From Actinospica sp035552695 (GTDB taxonomy: Bacteria; Actinomycetota; Actinomycetes; Streptomycetales; Catenulisporaceae), in contig NZ_DASZKT010000216.1 of NCBI RefSeq assembly GCF_035552695.1, positions 5,436-69,435 of the forward strand: a stretch of DNA of 64,000 nt, read 5' to 3'. Below are positions 32,480 to 41,118 of the stretch, one piece after another (the first letter of the stretch is position 1; every line of letters begins with the position of its first letter). The notes under the pieces are model-generated. The model was not told the DNA's origin and did not search any database. It worked only from the letters and a program-made list of their open reading frames with translations. The translations under genes were made by a program, and so were the position numbers.

Positions 32480-33895
32480 ATGACAGCGGACACGACGGCG
32501 GGCGCCGCCTCGCAGCTCGGCGCGATCGAGCACATCGTCGTCCTGATGCTGGAGAACCGCTCGTTCGACCACATGCTCGGGTACCTGTATCAGGACTCGG
32601 GCAACGCCTCGCCGAGCGGCCAGCCGTTCGAGGGGCTCAGCGGGAGCGAGTCGAACCCGGGGACCGATGGGAAGCCGGTGCCGGTCTTCCCGATCAATCC
32701 GTCCGCCCCGAACGCCTACTTCATGCCGGGCGCGGACCCGGGTGAGGGCTACATGGCGACGAACAGCCAGCTGTTCGGCTCCAACACCGCGCCGAATCCG
32801 CCGACCGCGACGATGCAGGGGTTCGTCACCGACTACGCGTACACCATCGGCTGGGAGGCGAAGGAGGGCTGGTCGATCGTCAGCGGAACCCAGCCGCAGG
32901 ACGTGATGGGCTGCTTCACGCCGGAGGCGCTGCCGGTGCTCTCCGCACTGGCCAAAGGCTTCGCGGTGTGCGACCACTGGTTCGGCTCGGTCCCGACGGA
33001 GACGCTGCCGAACCGCGCGTTCGTGCTCTCCGGCACCAGCCAGGGCCACATGGACGACAAGACGAAGACCTTCACCTCGCCCTCGATCTGCGCCTCGCTG
33101 ACCAAGGCCGGGGTCCCCTGGAAGGTCTACGGCTACGACGCCGAGCCGCTGACCAAGCACACCTTCCCGGATCTGGCCGTGGCCCCGGCGGCGAACTTCG
33201 GGCTGTTCACCGACTTCCAGAGCGACGCGTCCGCGGGCAAGCTGCCGGGCTTCGCCTTCCTCGAGCCCTCCTGGGGCGCGACCGGCAACAGCCAGCACCC
33301 GAACTACGACGTGGCGCTCGGCGAGAAGCTGATCCACGACACGTACACGGCGCTGCGCAACGGCCCCGCCTGGGACAAGACGCTGTTCATCCTGACTTAC
33401 GACGAGCACGGCGGCTGCTACGACCACGTGCCGCCGCCCACGAACGCGACCCCGCCGGACAACTCGGCGGGCGAGTTCGGCTTCGACTTCACCCGCTTCG
33501 GACCGCGCGTGCCGACCGTGCTGGTCTCGCCGCTGATCCCGGCCGGGACGGTGTACCGGGTGCCCGCGGGCGCGACGCCCTTCGACCACACCAGCGTGCT
33601 CAAGACGATCGAGCAGCGCTGGAGCCTGCAGCCGCTCACGGCGCGCGACGCGGCGGCGGTCGATGTCGGCGGCGTGTTGACGCTGACCGCGGCGCGCACC
33701 GACGACCCGCTGAGCGGCGTCGTCGTGCCGACCTCGGGCGGTACGACCCCGGCGGCGGGCAGGCCGACGCACCTGCAGGAGGTCTACGCGGATCTGCTGG
33801 CGCGTCAGCTTCCGCCCGGTGCCGAGATCCCGAGCCCGCGCACCGAGGCCGAGGCGACCCGGCTGCTGCGTCAGGGCGTCGAGCAGCCGCACTGA
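32480..33895 (+). CDS. phosphoesterase family protein (phospholipase C / acid phosphatase type)
   Basis: A 471-residue member of the alkaline-phosphatase-like phosphoesterase family (PF04185 type): VVLMLENRSFDHMLGYL at the start, PNRAFVLSGTSQG, LTYDEHGGCYDHVPPP, FGPRVPTVLVSPLIP and TPFDHTSVLKTIEQRW supply the metal and nucleophile residues. Unlike most non-specific phospholipases C of actinomycetes it has no signal peptide or Tat motif, so it is cytoplasmic or exported otherwise. It follows the CxxCH protein gene closely. Substrate unknown. Confidence 0.88.
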   Translation: MTADTTAGAASQLGAIEHIVVLMLENRSFDHMLGYLYQDSGNASPSGQPFEGLSGSESNPGTDGKPVPVFPINPSAPNAYFMPGADPGEGYMATNSQLFGSNTAPNPPTATMQGFVTDYAYTIGWEAKEGWSIVSGTQPQDVMGCFTPEALPVLSALAKGFAVCDHWFGSVPTETLPNRAFVLSGTSQGHMDDKTKTFTSPSICASLTKAGVPWKVYGYDAEPLTKHTFPDLAVAPAANFGLFTDFQSDASAGKLPGFAFLEPSWGATGNSQHPNYDVALGEKLIHDTYTALRNGPAWDKTLFILTYDEHGGCYDHVPPPTNATPPDNSAGEFGFDFTRFGPRVPTVLVSPLIPAGTVYRVPAGATPFDHTSVLKTIEQRWSLQPLTARDAAAVDVGGVLTLTAARTDDPLSGVVVPTSGGTTPAAGRPTHLQEVYADLLARQLPPGAEIPSPRTEAEATRLLRQGVEQPH

Positions 33896-33949
33896 TCCTC
33901 GCGAGCCGAAGCCGCGGAGGTGCGACAGCCCGCACGCCGCATGACAGAC

Positions 33950-33984
33950 ACCGCCCCGCCGCGCTTCTCGCGCGACGGGGCGGT
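33950..33984. terminator. bidirectional terminator between convergent genes
   Basis: A perfect 9-bp outer stem, ACCGCCCCG / CGGGGCGGT, with an inner CGCG/CGCG stem lies between the phosphoesterase stop (33895) and the exporter stop (34013). Can serve both directions. Confidence 0.65.
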
Positions 33985-34012
33985 GGGCGTCGTGGGGGCG
34001 ACGGCCGGGGCG

Positions 34013-35758
34013 TCAGGCGTCCGCGAGCTTCGGCTTGGCCAGGCTGGCGGCGGCGCCGACCAGGCTCATGCCGATGGCGAGCCAGAACACGATCATCAGC
34101 CCGTGGTGGAAGGGGCCGGAGATCAGGTTCGGGAAGAACTGGTGCCCGGTGAGCGTCGCGGCGTTCTGCTTCGGCAGGCTGGCGAGCACGTGGCTGCCGA
34201 GCAGCTGCTGCATCGGGTTGTAGCCCAGGAACGCGGCGAACAGCACGCCGACCGGCGGGATCGCGGCCACCTGCTGGGCCACCGCGGCGGGCACGTGCTG
34301 CGCGGTGAGCTGGGTGACGATCGTGCTCGGCAGCGCGCTGGCCAGGCCGATGACCATCAGCGAGAAGAACACGCCGATGGAGAACAGGCTGCCCGCGTTC
34401 ATGAACGTGGCCCGCATGCCCGAGGCAGCGCCGCGCTGCGAGGGACCGACGCTCGACATGATCATCGAGGTGTTGGGCGCGGAGAACATGCCGCCGCCCA
34501 CCCCGTTGAGGAAGATCAGCAGCGCGAAGACCGGGTAGCTGAAGTTCGTCGGCAGCGCCAGCATCCCGCCGAAGCTCACCGCCATCAGCAGCAGGCCCGA
34601 GCAGGCGAACGAGCGCTGGCCGAGCCGGTCGGAGAGCTTCCCGGAGACGGGGCCCGACACCAGGAAGCCGATCGTCAGCGGCACCAGGTAGATGCCCGCC
34701 CACAGCGGGGTGTCCGCGTAGTCGTAGCCGTGCAGCGGAAGCCAGATGCCCTGCAGCCAGATGATCAGCATGAACTGCAGGCCGCCGCGCGCGACGGCGA
34801 TCAGGAACGAGGCCGCGTTGCCGCTGGAGAACGTGACGTTGCGGAACAGCTTGAGCTGGAACATCGGCTCGGCGACCCGCGCCTCCACGATGAGGAAGAC
34901 GATCAGCAGCGCGACGCCGCCGACCAGACCGGAGATGATCCACGGGCTCGTCCATCCCATGGTGTGCCCGCCGTAGGGCTGGATGCCGTAGGTGATCGCG
35001 GCGAGCAGCGAGGCGAGACCGGCGGCGAACGTGATGTTGCCCCACCAGTCGATCTTGCCCTTGCGCTTCACGCTGGTCTCGTGCAGCGACTTGTAGGCCC
35101 AGATCGTGCCGAGCACGCCGATCGGCACGTTGACCCAGAAGATCGAGCGCCAGTCCCACGAGGCCAGCACGCCGCCGAGGACCAGGCCGATGAACGAGCC
35201 GGCGAGCGCGGCGACGATGTTGATGCCGAGCGCCATGCCGCGCTCGTTGGCCGGGAAGGCGTCGGTGATGATCGCGGCGGAGTTCGCCATCAGCATCGAG
35301 CCGCCGATGGCCTGCACCACGCGCCAGCCGATCAGCCAGATCGCGCCCTTGCCGCCGGTGAACGGGTCGAGCGAGAGGATGATCGAGCAGACGGCGAAGA
35401 TCGCGAAGCCGAGGTTGTACAGCTTGACGCGGCCGAACATGTCGCCGAGCCGGCCGAGCGTCACCACCAGCACCGCGGTGACGAGCATGTAGCCCATCAG
35501 CATCCACAGCAGGTAGCTGGTGTTGGAGGACTGCAGCGGGTTGAGCTTGATGCCGTTGAAGATCGCGGGCAGCGAGATCAGCACGATCGAGCTGTTGATC
35601 GTGGCCAGGAGCATGCCGACGGTGGTGTTGGTCAGCGCCACCCACTTGTAGTGGGAGTGCTCCGGACCCGCGCTCATCGCGTGCCGGAAGTGGCCGAATT
35701 TCGAATGCGGGACCGGCCGGGGGGCACCGACCGTGGTTATCGAGCCGTCGCTGGACAT
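34013..35758 (-). CDS. MFS drug exporter, DHA2 family (14 TM)
   Basis: A 581-residue major facilitator with about 14 membrane helices. Motif A is LGRLGDMFGRVKLYNLGF, motif C-like GSFIGLVLGGVLASWDWRSIFW marks an antiporter, and NSSIVLISLPAIF in TM1 is typical of DHA2 (EmrB/QacA) exporters. Long polar loops lie near residues 455-520. AAGGA precedes the ATG. An AT-rich inverted repeat in the promoter (35779-35798) suggests control by a MarR- or TetR-type repressor, but none is next to it. Substrate unknown. Confidence 0.9.
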   Translation of the reverse strand: MSSDGSITTVGAPRPVPHSKFGHFRHAMSAGPEHSHYKWVALTNTTVGMLLATINSSIVLISLPAIFNGIKLNPLQSSNTSYLLWMLMGYMLVTAVLVVTLGRLGDMFGRVKLYNLGFAIFAVCSIILSLDPFTGGKGAIWLIGWRVVQAIGGSMLMANSAAIITDAFPANERGMALGINIVAALAGSFIGLVLGGVLASWDWRSIFWVNVPIGVLGTIWAYKSLHETSVKRKGKIDWWGNITFAAGLASLLAAITYGIQPYGGHTMGWTSPWIISGLVGGVALLIVFLIVEARVAEPMFQLKLFRNVTFSSGNAASFLIAVARGGLQFMLIIWLQGIWLPLHGYDYADTPLWAGIYLVPLTIGFLVSGPVSGKLSDRLGQRSFACSGLLLMAVSFGGMLALPTNFSYPVFALLIFLNGVGGGMFSAPNTSMIMSSVGPSQRGAASGMRATFMNAGSLFSIGVFFSLMVIGLASALPSTIVTQLTAQHVPAAVAQQVAAIPPVGVLFAAFLGYNPMQQLLGSHVLASLPKQNAATLTGHQFFPNLISGPFHHGLMIVFWLAIGMSLVGAAASLAKPKLADA

Positions 35759-35778
35759 GAATCATCCTTACCCGGAAC

Positions 35779-35798
35779 TAGTTAGCTAATGTAAACTA
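35779..35798. promoter_or_regulatory. inverted repeat before the DHA2 exporter, possible operator
   Basis: TAGTT and AACTA flank a 10-bp centre (TAGTTAGCTAATGTAAACTA), 20 bp upstream of the exporter ATG in an island of AT bases. The size and place fit a MarR/TetR-type operator overlapping the promoter. Confidence 0.45.
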
Positions 35799-35849
35799 AT
35801 CAGATTCCGGCCGGAGCTCGTCCCGTTTTCCGCGCTCCCGGGCGAATCG

Positions 35850-36854
35850 TTACCCTTCCGCAACCCGGTGCGGGGCGGCGCCGAGCAGCCCGGCGGGCCA
35901 CGGCGCCCCGGCGGCGGACGCGGCGCACACCGGGCCCAGCGTGCCCCCGGCCGCGCTCCAGACGCCGGGCCACGCGGGGTGCCGGTCGGTCAGCGGGGCG
36001 CGGCACTCGGGCTCGGCGCAGCGCACCACGCGCAGGCCCTGGCGGCTGAAGCAGTCGTCGATGTCGCCGGCGGCCTCGGCCCCGCCGATCGCGGTGGCGG
36101 TGCGCCCGGCGGGGCTGGCGCCGAAGGCGGCCCACCAGTCGTGCCAGGTGACCCACGGCGCCGGGTCGAAGCGGGAGAGCCAGCCGAGCCGCGGGCTCGC
36201 CCCGGACAGGTCGGCGGTCACCTCGACCTCGCCGTGGCCGGAGACCGCCGCGAACTCCTCGAGCGCGGCGCGCACCGGGGCGACCGCGTCGGCGGCCTCG
36301 CCCTCGTGGTTGAGCAGCACCGCGGCGACGAGCCGCGCGAGGTCCTCGCCGATGTGCACGACGGCGCTGGCCACCAGGCGGCCGCTCTCGACGGCGATGG
36401 TCAGCCGGCCGGAGTCGCCGTCGAACCAGAAGGTGGGCGGGCTGCCGAGCATCGCGCAGCGGACGGCGTCGGCCGGGGCCGCGTAGCCGCGGGCGAAGGA
36501 GCTGCCGGGGCCGGGCACCGAGATCGAGGACTGCGAGCGGTCGGGGGCGGGCGCCGGGGAGGCGAGGGAGAGCCGGGCCGGGGCGGTCGCGGTGCGGGCG
36601 GGCAGGGTGCTGACGGACGAGGGGGGCAGACCGTGCATGGGGCGTCCTTCCGACGCGGGCGGGCCGGGGACTGAGGAGGTTTCGGGCGCGGACGCGGCGG
36701 GGTCCGTCCCGTAGCGCTGTCCGGGAACGGCGCCGCGCGCGTCGATGGGCTGCGGCGCGCCGGGGCTCGCCGCGCGTTCGGCGCCGCGCGCGGCCGGGCG
36801 GGCCGGCCCGCGCCGGGGCCGGCCCTTGTTCCTCGCCTTCGCCGAGCCGCTCAT
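35850..36854 (-). CDS. hypothetical protein with disordered N-terminus
   Basis: A 334-residue protein I do not recognise. Residues 1-110 are Ala/Pro/Arg-rich and disordered. The rest looks folded: PPTFWFDGDSGRLTIAVESGRL, VVHIGEDLARLVAAVLLNHEG, a Trp-rich WVTWHDWWAAFGASP, and RVVRCAEPECRAPL near the end, where two cysteines could bind metal. GGAGG lies 7 nt before the ATG. An overlapping frame of similar length exists but is Arg-rich and lacks fold-like patterns, so this frame is chosen. Confidence 0.65.
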   Translation of the reverse strand: MSGSAKARNKGRPRRGPARPAARGAERAASPGAPQPIDARGAVPGQRYGTDPAASAPETSSVPGPPASEGRPMHGLPPSSVSTLPARTATAPARLSLASPAPAPDRSQSSISVPGPGSSFARGYAAPADAVRCAMLGSPPTFWFDGDSGRLTIAVESGRLVASAVVHIGEDLARLVAAVLLNHEGEAADAVAPVRAALEEFAAVSGHGEVEVTADLSGASPRLGWLSRFDPAPWVTWHDWWAAFGASPAGRTATAIGGAEAAGDIDDCFSRQGLRVVRCAEPECRAPLTDRHPAWPGVWSAAGGTLGPVCAASAAGAPWPAGLLGAAPHRVAEG

Positions 36855-36875
36855 CGGGCACCTCCGCCACGTCGC

Positions 36876-36889
36876 CTGAAGATCTTCAG
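36876..36889. promoter_or_regulatory. 14-bp perfect palindrome upstream of hypothetical gene
   Basis: CTGAAGATCTTCAG lies 22 bp before the ATG at 36854, in the 84-bp gap to the ABC operon. A protein-binding site is possible; no regulator is suggested. Confidence 0.3.
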
Positions 36890-36938
36890 TTGATCGTCAC
36901 CCAGGCGGCGGAACTGATCGCGGAGGCACGCCGTTCAC

Positions 36939-37718
36939 TCACTCGGTTGTATCAACCAACGATCTCCCCAGGTACAGCTCACGGACCACGGTCTCCAGAT
37001 CCCGGTCCGCGCGCAGGTCGGCCAGCGAGCCGTCGTAGGTGACCCGGCCGTGGTCGATCGCGACGACGCGCGAGCACAGCCGCTCGATGTCGGCGATGTC
37101 GTGCGTGGTGAGCAGGATCGTGGTGCCGGTGCGCCGATTCAGATCGCTGAGGAACTCGCGCACGGCGTGCTTGGACACGACGTCGAGCCCGATCGTCGGC
37201 TCGTCCAGGTAGACCACGGCCGGGTCGTGCAGCAGCGCGGCGGTGATGTCGCCGCGCATCCGCTGGCCGAGGCTGAGCTGGCGGACCGGCTTGTCCAGGA
37301 ACGGGCCGAGGTCCAGGGCCTCGGTGTAGTAGGCGAGGTTCGCGGCGTAGCGGCTCGGCGGGATCTTGTAGAGCCGCTGGAGCAGCGTGAACGAGTCCTT
37401 GAGCGGCAGGTCCCACCAGAGCGTGGTGCGCTGGCCGAACACGACGCCGATCTGCCGGGCCAGCCGGACCCGCTCGCGCTGCGGCTCGTACCCCGCGACC
37501 CGCAGCAGGCCCGAGCTCGGGCTGAGGATGCCCGTCAGCATCTTGATGGTGGTGCTCTTGCCCGCGCCGTTGGGTCCGATGTAGCCGACGAGCTCGCCCG
37601 CCGCCACGCGCAGGTCGATGCCGTCGACGGCGGTGAAGGGGGCGGACTTGCGGGAACTGAACGTCTTGGTCAGGCCTTCGGCGAGGATGATCGGCTCGGT
37701 GATCGAAGAGAGGGTCAC
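36939..37718 (-). CDS. ABC transporter ATPase (ABC-2 exporter)
   Basis: A 259-residue ATPase: Walker A GYIGPNGAGKSTTIKML, Q-loop VVFGQRTTLWWDLP, signature QLSLGQRMRGDITAALL, Walker B AVVYLDEPTIGLD, H-loop TTHD. The order and sequence fit the exporter subfamily paired with ABC2_membrane_6 permeases. GTG start, 5 bp after the second permease. The transported compound is unknown. Confidence 0.9.
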   Translation of the reverse strand: MTLSSITEPIILAEGLTKTFSSRKSAPFTAVDGIDLRVAAGELVGYIGPNGAGKSTTIKMLTGILSPSSGLLRVAGYEPQRERVRLARQIGVVFGQRTTLWWDLPLKDSFTLLQRLYKIPPSRYAANLAYYTEALDLGPFLDKPVRQLSLGQRMRGDITAALLHDPAVVYLDEPTIGLDVVSKHAVREFLSDLNRRTGTTILLTTHDIADIERLCSRVVAIDHGRVTYDGSLADLRADRDLETVVRELYLGRSLVDTTE

Positions 37719-37723
37719 GTGGC

Positions 37724-38548
37724 TCAGCTCCCGGTCGAGCGGTAGTGGCGGATGCAGGCGCGCCAGGCGAGCGCGGCGAGCCCCGACAGCAGGGCGGCGG
37801 CCGGCGGCGAGGCGAAGCGGAGGAAGCCCGGCAGGCCGAAGGGGTCGGAGTGGCCCAGCACGTAGAGCGAGGGCTGCCAGGTGACGAACGCGACCGGCAG
37901 CACGAAGGTCAGGGCGAGGCCGAGCGGCCTGCCGAAGATGTTCAGCGGGTACTCGGTCGCGTTCTCGGAGCCGTAGGTGAAGCTGTTCGCGACCTCCTGG
38001 GCGTCCACGGCGATGAAGCTGACGCAGCCGGTGAGCACCCACAGCGCGCAGTAGAGGGCGAAGCCGCACAGGACCGTGCCGACGCAGACCGCGCCCTTGA
38101 GCACGGTCCAGTGCACCGGCAGCGCGTGCAGCGCCCAGCCGAGCGTGAGAATCGGCGTCAGGAGCTTGCCGAAGCGCTTGGGCGTGAACTGGTCGGCCAG
38201 CACCTGCGCGAGCGAACTGACCGGGCGGATGAGTACGAGGTCGAAGTTGCCCAGCCGGATCATGGTCGCCAGGTTTTCGACGCCGCTGGCCACGACGTCG
38301 GACAGGGCGAAGGCAAGGCGCGTGGTGCCGTAGAGGTACAGCGTCTCCGGCAGCGTGAATCCGGCGATCGTCTGCACGTGCGTGTAGATGACCAGGATCG
38401 CGATCAGATCGAGGCAGGTGGTGAAGAACTGTGCGAGCGTGGTGAGCACGAGCGAGACACGGTACTGCGAGGCGGCGCGCATCCAGATGCGCACGAGCAG
38501 CAGGTAGGCGGCCGGGCCCCATAGCGGCTTGTCGTCGGCCTCGGTCAT
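37724..38548 (-). CDS. ABC-2 type permease
   Basis: A 274-residue membrane protein with about six helices, starting MTEADDKPLWGPAAYL. Segments NLATMIRLGNFDLVLIRPVSSL and ENATEYPLNIFGRPL are characteristic of the ABC2_membrane_6 family. It begins 4 bp after the first permease and ends 5 bp before the ATPase, so the three form one operon with two different permease halves. Confidence 0.87.
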   Translation of the reverse strand: MTEADDKPLWGPAAYLLLVRIWMRAASQYRVSLVLTTLAQFFTTCLDLIAILVIYTHVQTIAGFTLPETLYLYGTTRLAFALSDVVASGVENLATMIRLGNFDLVLIRPVSSLAQVLADQFTPKRFGKLLTPILTLGWALHALPVHWTVLKGAVCVGTVLCGFALYCALWVLTGCVSFIAVDAQEVANSFTYGSENATEYPLNIFGRPLGLALTFVLPVAFVTWQPSLYVLGHSDPFGLPGFLRFASPPAAALLSGLAALAWRACIRHYRSTGS

Positions 38549-38552
38549 GACT

Positions 38553-39344
38553 TCAGCCACCTTGGACCACCACCTTGTGCCGCGCCACGTCGGTGAGCAG
38601 GCGTCCGGCACCGAGCAGTAGCAGGGCCCAGAGGCTTCCGAAGGCGAGTGCGTAGCCGAAGCCGCCGCTCTGCGTGCCGAGCAGCACGTTGATCGGCATC
38701 TGCATGGCCGCGGCCCAGGGCGTGTGCAGCAGGACGGTGCCGACCGCGCCCGGGATGATGGTGAGCGGGATGATCAGCCCGGAGCAGAACATTCCGAGCG
38801 CGACCAGGATCGAGGACATGCCGCGCTCGTCCATGGTCCAGAAGGTCGCGAGGCTGGCGAGGTAGCGCAGGCCGAAGCTGATCAGGTAGCCGAGAAAGCA
38901 GCAGACCGCGAACTCCGCCCAGCGCAGCGGGCTCAGCGGCAGCCTGACCGGGAACAGCAGCACGCCGAAGAGCACCGGGGGCAGGGTCCGCAGCATTCCG
39001 GCGCCGAGCGCGCGGCCGAGGTCGAGGGAGAGCCACCAGGTCTGGAAGTCGACGGGCCGGTAGAGGTCGACGGCGATGTCGCCGGTCCGGATGCGCGGGC
39101 CGAGGTCGGTGTTGTTCATGAAGATGCCCATCGGCGTGATGAGCCCTTGGGTGAGGAAGGCGTAGGTCACGGCGTCGGCCAGGTCCCAGCCGGCGATCTC
39201 GGGCTTCTGCTTCCAGAGCGCGATCAGCACGAACGCGCGGATGCAGCCGAAGACGGTGTTGGTGAAGGCGCCGGCGACGGCTGAGGAGCGGTAGGCCAGG
39301 TAGCGGCGCAGCGATAATCGGACAGCGGTCAGGTACACGCGCAT
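38553..39344 (-). CDS. ABC-2 type permease
   Basis: A 263-residue membrane protein with about six helices, starting MRVYLTAVRLSLRRYLAYRS. It has the matching segment RIRTGDIAVDLYRPVDFQ seen in ABC2_membrane_6 permeases. GGAG lies 6 nt before the chosen ATG, ruling out the longer in-frame N-terminus. First gene of the operon; the 154-bp divergent interval to the next gene holds its promoter. Confidence 0.87.
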   Translation of the reverse strand: MRVYLTAVRLSLRRYLAYRSSAVAGAFTNTVFGCIRAFVLIALWKQKPEIAGWDLADAVTYAFLTQGLITPMGIFMNNTDLGPRIRTGDIAVDLYRPVDFQTWWLSLDLGRALGAGMLRTLPPVLFGVLLFPVRLPLSPLRWAEFAVCCFLGYLISFGLRYLASLATFWTMDERGMSSILVALGMFCSGLIIPLTIIPGAVGTVLLHTPWAAAMQMPINVLLGTQSGGFGYALAFGSLWALLLLGAGRLLTDVARHKVVVQGG

Positions 39345-39498
39345 GCGGAACTCCACAGGGCGAGGGATCGGAAGGAGAAAAGGGGGAAGTTCCGAGGCTG
39401 GCAGAGCGGATTCGCTCCGCACAACCGGTTTTTCACCTGTGGCGCGGCGCGCGCCGGGGCTGACGCCGTTCTTACGTCCGATCGGGTGAACTGGTGCC

Positions 39499-40098
39499 AT
39501 GTCCAGCGATGAGAACGAGGGCGGCGCCGCCGATCCGATCGGGCAGTTCGACGCCTTCCGCGCGCGGCAGGCCGAGGAGCGCGCGCAGCAGGAGGAGACC
39601 CAGTCCGCGTACGCCTTTCCGCCGGAGTACGCGGCGCCGCCGGAGCCGGTCTTCTACCCGACCCAGCCGATGGCCGCCGCTCCGGCCAACCGGACGCGCT
39701 CGGTACTGATCTTCGTGGGCGCGGTACTGGTGGCCGGCGTGCTGGGCCTCGGCGCGTGGCTCGCGTTCGGCTCGTCGTCGAGTCCCGCGGCCACCGCGGC
39801 CTCCAGTGGATCGAGCGCGTCGGCCTCGCCGTCGCCCACGTCGAGCGCCAAGCGCGCCCTGACCTTCCGTGTGACGATCGTGTCGCTGGGCACTGATTCG
39901 TTCACCGGCACGGTCCTCTCGAACGGCGAGTCGGTGACCGTGACGCTGACCGACAAGACCCGCTTCGGCACGAAGGCCCAAGCGTTCAGCCGAGCCGATC
40001 TGCACGTCGGGGAACTGGTGGCCGTCCGAGGCAAGCGCACGGGGACGGCCACGGTCACGGCCACGGAGGTCGCCCAGGCCGTACGATCATCCGCATGA
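39499..40098 (+). CDS. single-TM protein with extracytoplasmic beta-rich domain
   Basis: A 199-residue protein: acidic, Gln/Pro-rich cytoplasmic N-terminus (1-65), one helix (SVLIFVGAVLVAGVLGLGAW), a Ser/Ala/Thr linker, then about 80 residues of beta-rich domain resembling DUF5666-type folds (VSLGTDSFTGTVLSNGESVTV). The exported domain has no cysteines. Function unknown. The next gene overlaps its stop by ATGA, yet also has its own -10. Confidence 0.65.
   Translation: MSSDENEGGAADPIGQFDAFRARQAEERAQQEETQSAYAFPPEYAAPPEPVFYPTQPMAAAPANRTRSVLIFVGAVLVAGVLGLGAWLAFGSSSSPAATAASSGSSASASPSPTSSAKRALTFRVTIVSLGTDSFTGTVLSNGESVTVTLTDKTRFGTKAQAFSRADLHVGELVAVRGKRTGTATVTATEVAQAVRSSA
40082..40087 (+). promoter_or_regulatory. 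-10 element before ADP-ribosylglycohydrolase gene
   Basis: TACGAT ends 7 nt before the ATG at 40095, within the last codons of the upstream gene; leaderless spacing. Confidence 0.45.
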
Positions 40099-41105
40099 CG
40101 GTTGCGGGCTCGCTGTTCGGTCTGGCCTACGGGGATGCGCTGGGGAAGGACACGGAGTTCGCCTCCGTCGCCGAGATCCAGCGGCGGTACGGTCCGAAGG
40201 GACCGGCCGATCTGCCGGAGCCCGCGCTCGTCACTGACGACACGCAGATGGCGTTGGCGGTCGGCGAAGGCCTCGTCGAAGTGTCGGGCGGCCCGCTGAC
40301 GGCCGACATCCTTGCGCCGGTGTGGTCGCGGCGCTTCGTCGAATGGGCCCACTCCCCCGACAACAACCGCGCGCCGGGCACGACGTGCCTGCGCGCGTGC
40401 GCGGGGCTCTCGGAGGGCAAGCCCTGGGTCGAGGCCAGTCAGGCGGGCTCGAAGGGCTGCGGCGCGAACATGCGCGTCACCCCGGTCGGCCTGGTCGCGG
40501 GCATCTCCTCATCCACGAGGGCGGGTGCGGCGCAACTCCAGGCCGCGCTGACGCATGGTCACCCGACCGGTCTCGCGGCGAGCGAGCTCACGGCGTACGC
40601 GACCTGGTGGCTGCTCGGCGGTCTGCGGCCCGAGGACCTGCCGGGCGCGCTGCGGGCGCGGGCCGAGGAGCAACGCGAGGTCTACCACTACGGGTGGCTC
40701 GGCGACCTGTGGAAGCGTGCCCGGGACGGCTCCGCGGAATCCTTCATGGTGCGCGGCTGGGACGAGTGCCTCGGCGTGCTGGACCGGCTCGAGGCGGCCC
40801 TCCGGCTCGGTGACCGCGAATCAGACCCCTGTGGGCTCACCGGCGAGGGCTGGATCGCCGAGGAGGCGCTGGCCACGGCGCTGCTGTGCTTCCTGCTCTT
40901 CCCGGACGACCCGCCCGCGGCCGTGCGACGCGGGGCCACGACGTCCGGGGACTCGGACTCGATCGCCGCGCTGGCCGGCGCGTTCGCCGGCGCCGCGTAC
41001 GGGATCGACGCGTTCCCGGCGGGCTGGCGCTCGCGGATCGAGTACGCGGACCGGCTCGAGGCCGTCGCGACGGGGCTCGCGGCGTCCGCGGAGCGATTGG
41101 CGTGA
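40095..41105 (+). CDS. ADP-ribosylglycohydrolase family protein
   Basis: A 336-residue ARH/DraG-type hydrolase that removes ADP-ribose from proteins or other acceptors. LFGLAYGDALGKDTEF and VTDDTQMALAVGEGL hold the first metal ligands; TTSGDSDSIAALAGAFAGAAYG holds the second acidic pair. A conserved Ser replaces Gly before DSD, as in some bacterial members. The ATG overlaps the upstream stop by four bases. Neighbouring sirtuin and Nudix genes make an NAD/ADP-ribose context. Confidence 0.88.
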   Translation: MTVAGSLFGLAYGDALGKDTEFASVAEIQRRYGPKGPADLPEPALVTDDTQMALAVGEGLVEVSGGPLTADILAPVWSRRFVEWAHSPDNNRAPGTTCLRACAGLSEGKPWVEASQAGSKGCGANMRVTPVGLVAGISSSTRAGAAQLQAALTHGHPTGLAASELTAYATWWLLGGLRPEDLPGALRARAEEQREVYHYGWLGDLWKRARDGSAESFMVRGWDECLGVLDRLEAALRLGDRESDPCGLTGEGWIAEEALATALLCFLLFPDDPPAAVRRGATTSGDSDSIAALAGAFAGAAYGIDAFPAGWRSRIEYADRLEAVATGLAASAERLA

Positions 41106-41118
41106 TCACGGGGGCGAC

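Noticed and set aside
35800..36870. 356-codon minus-strand frame overlapping the hypothetical gene
   Set aside because: Its product is Arg/Gly/Pro-rich and featureless, while the other frame has fold-like patterns and a ribosome site.
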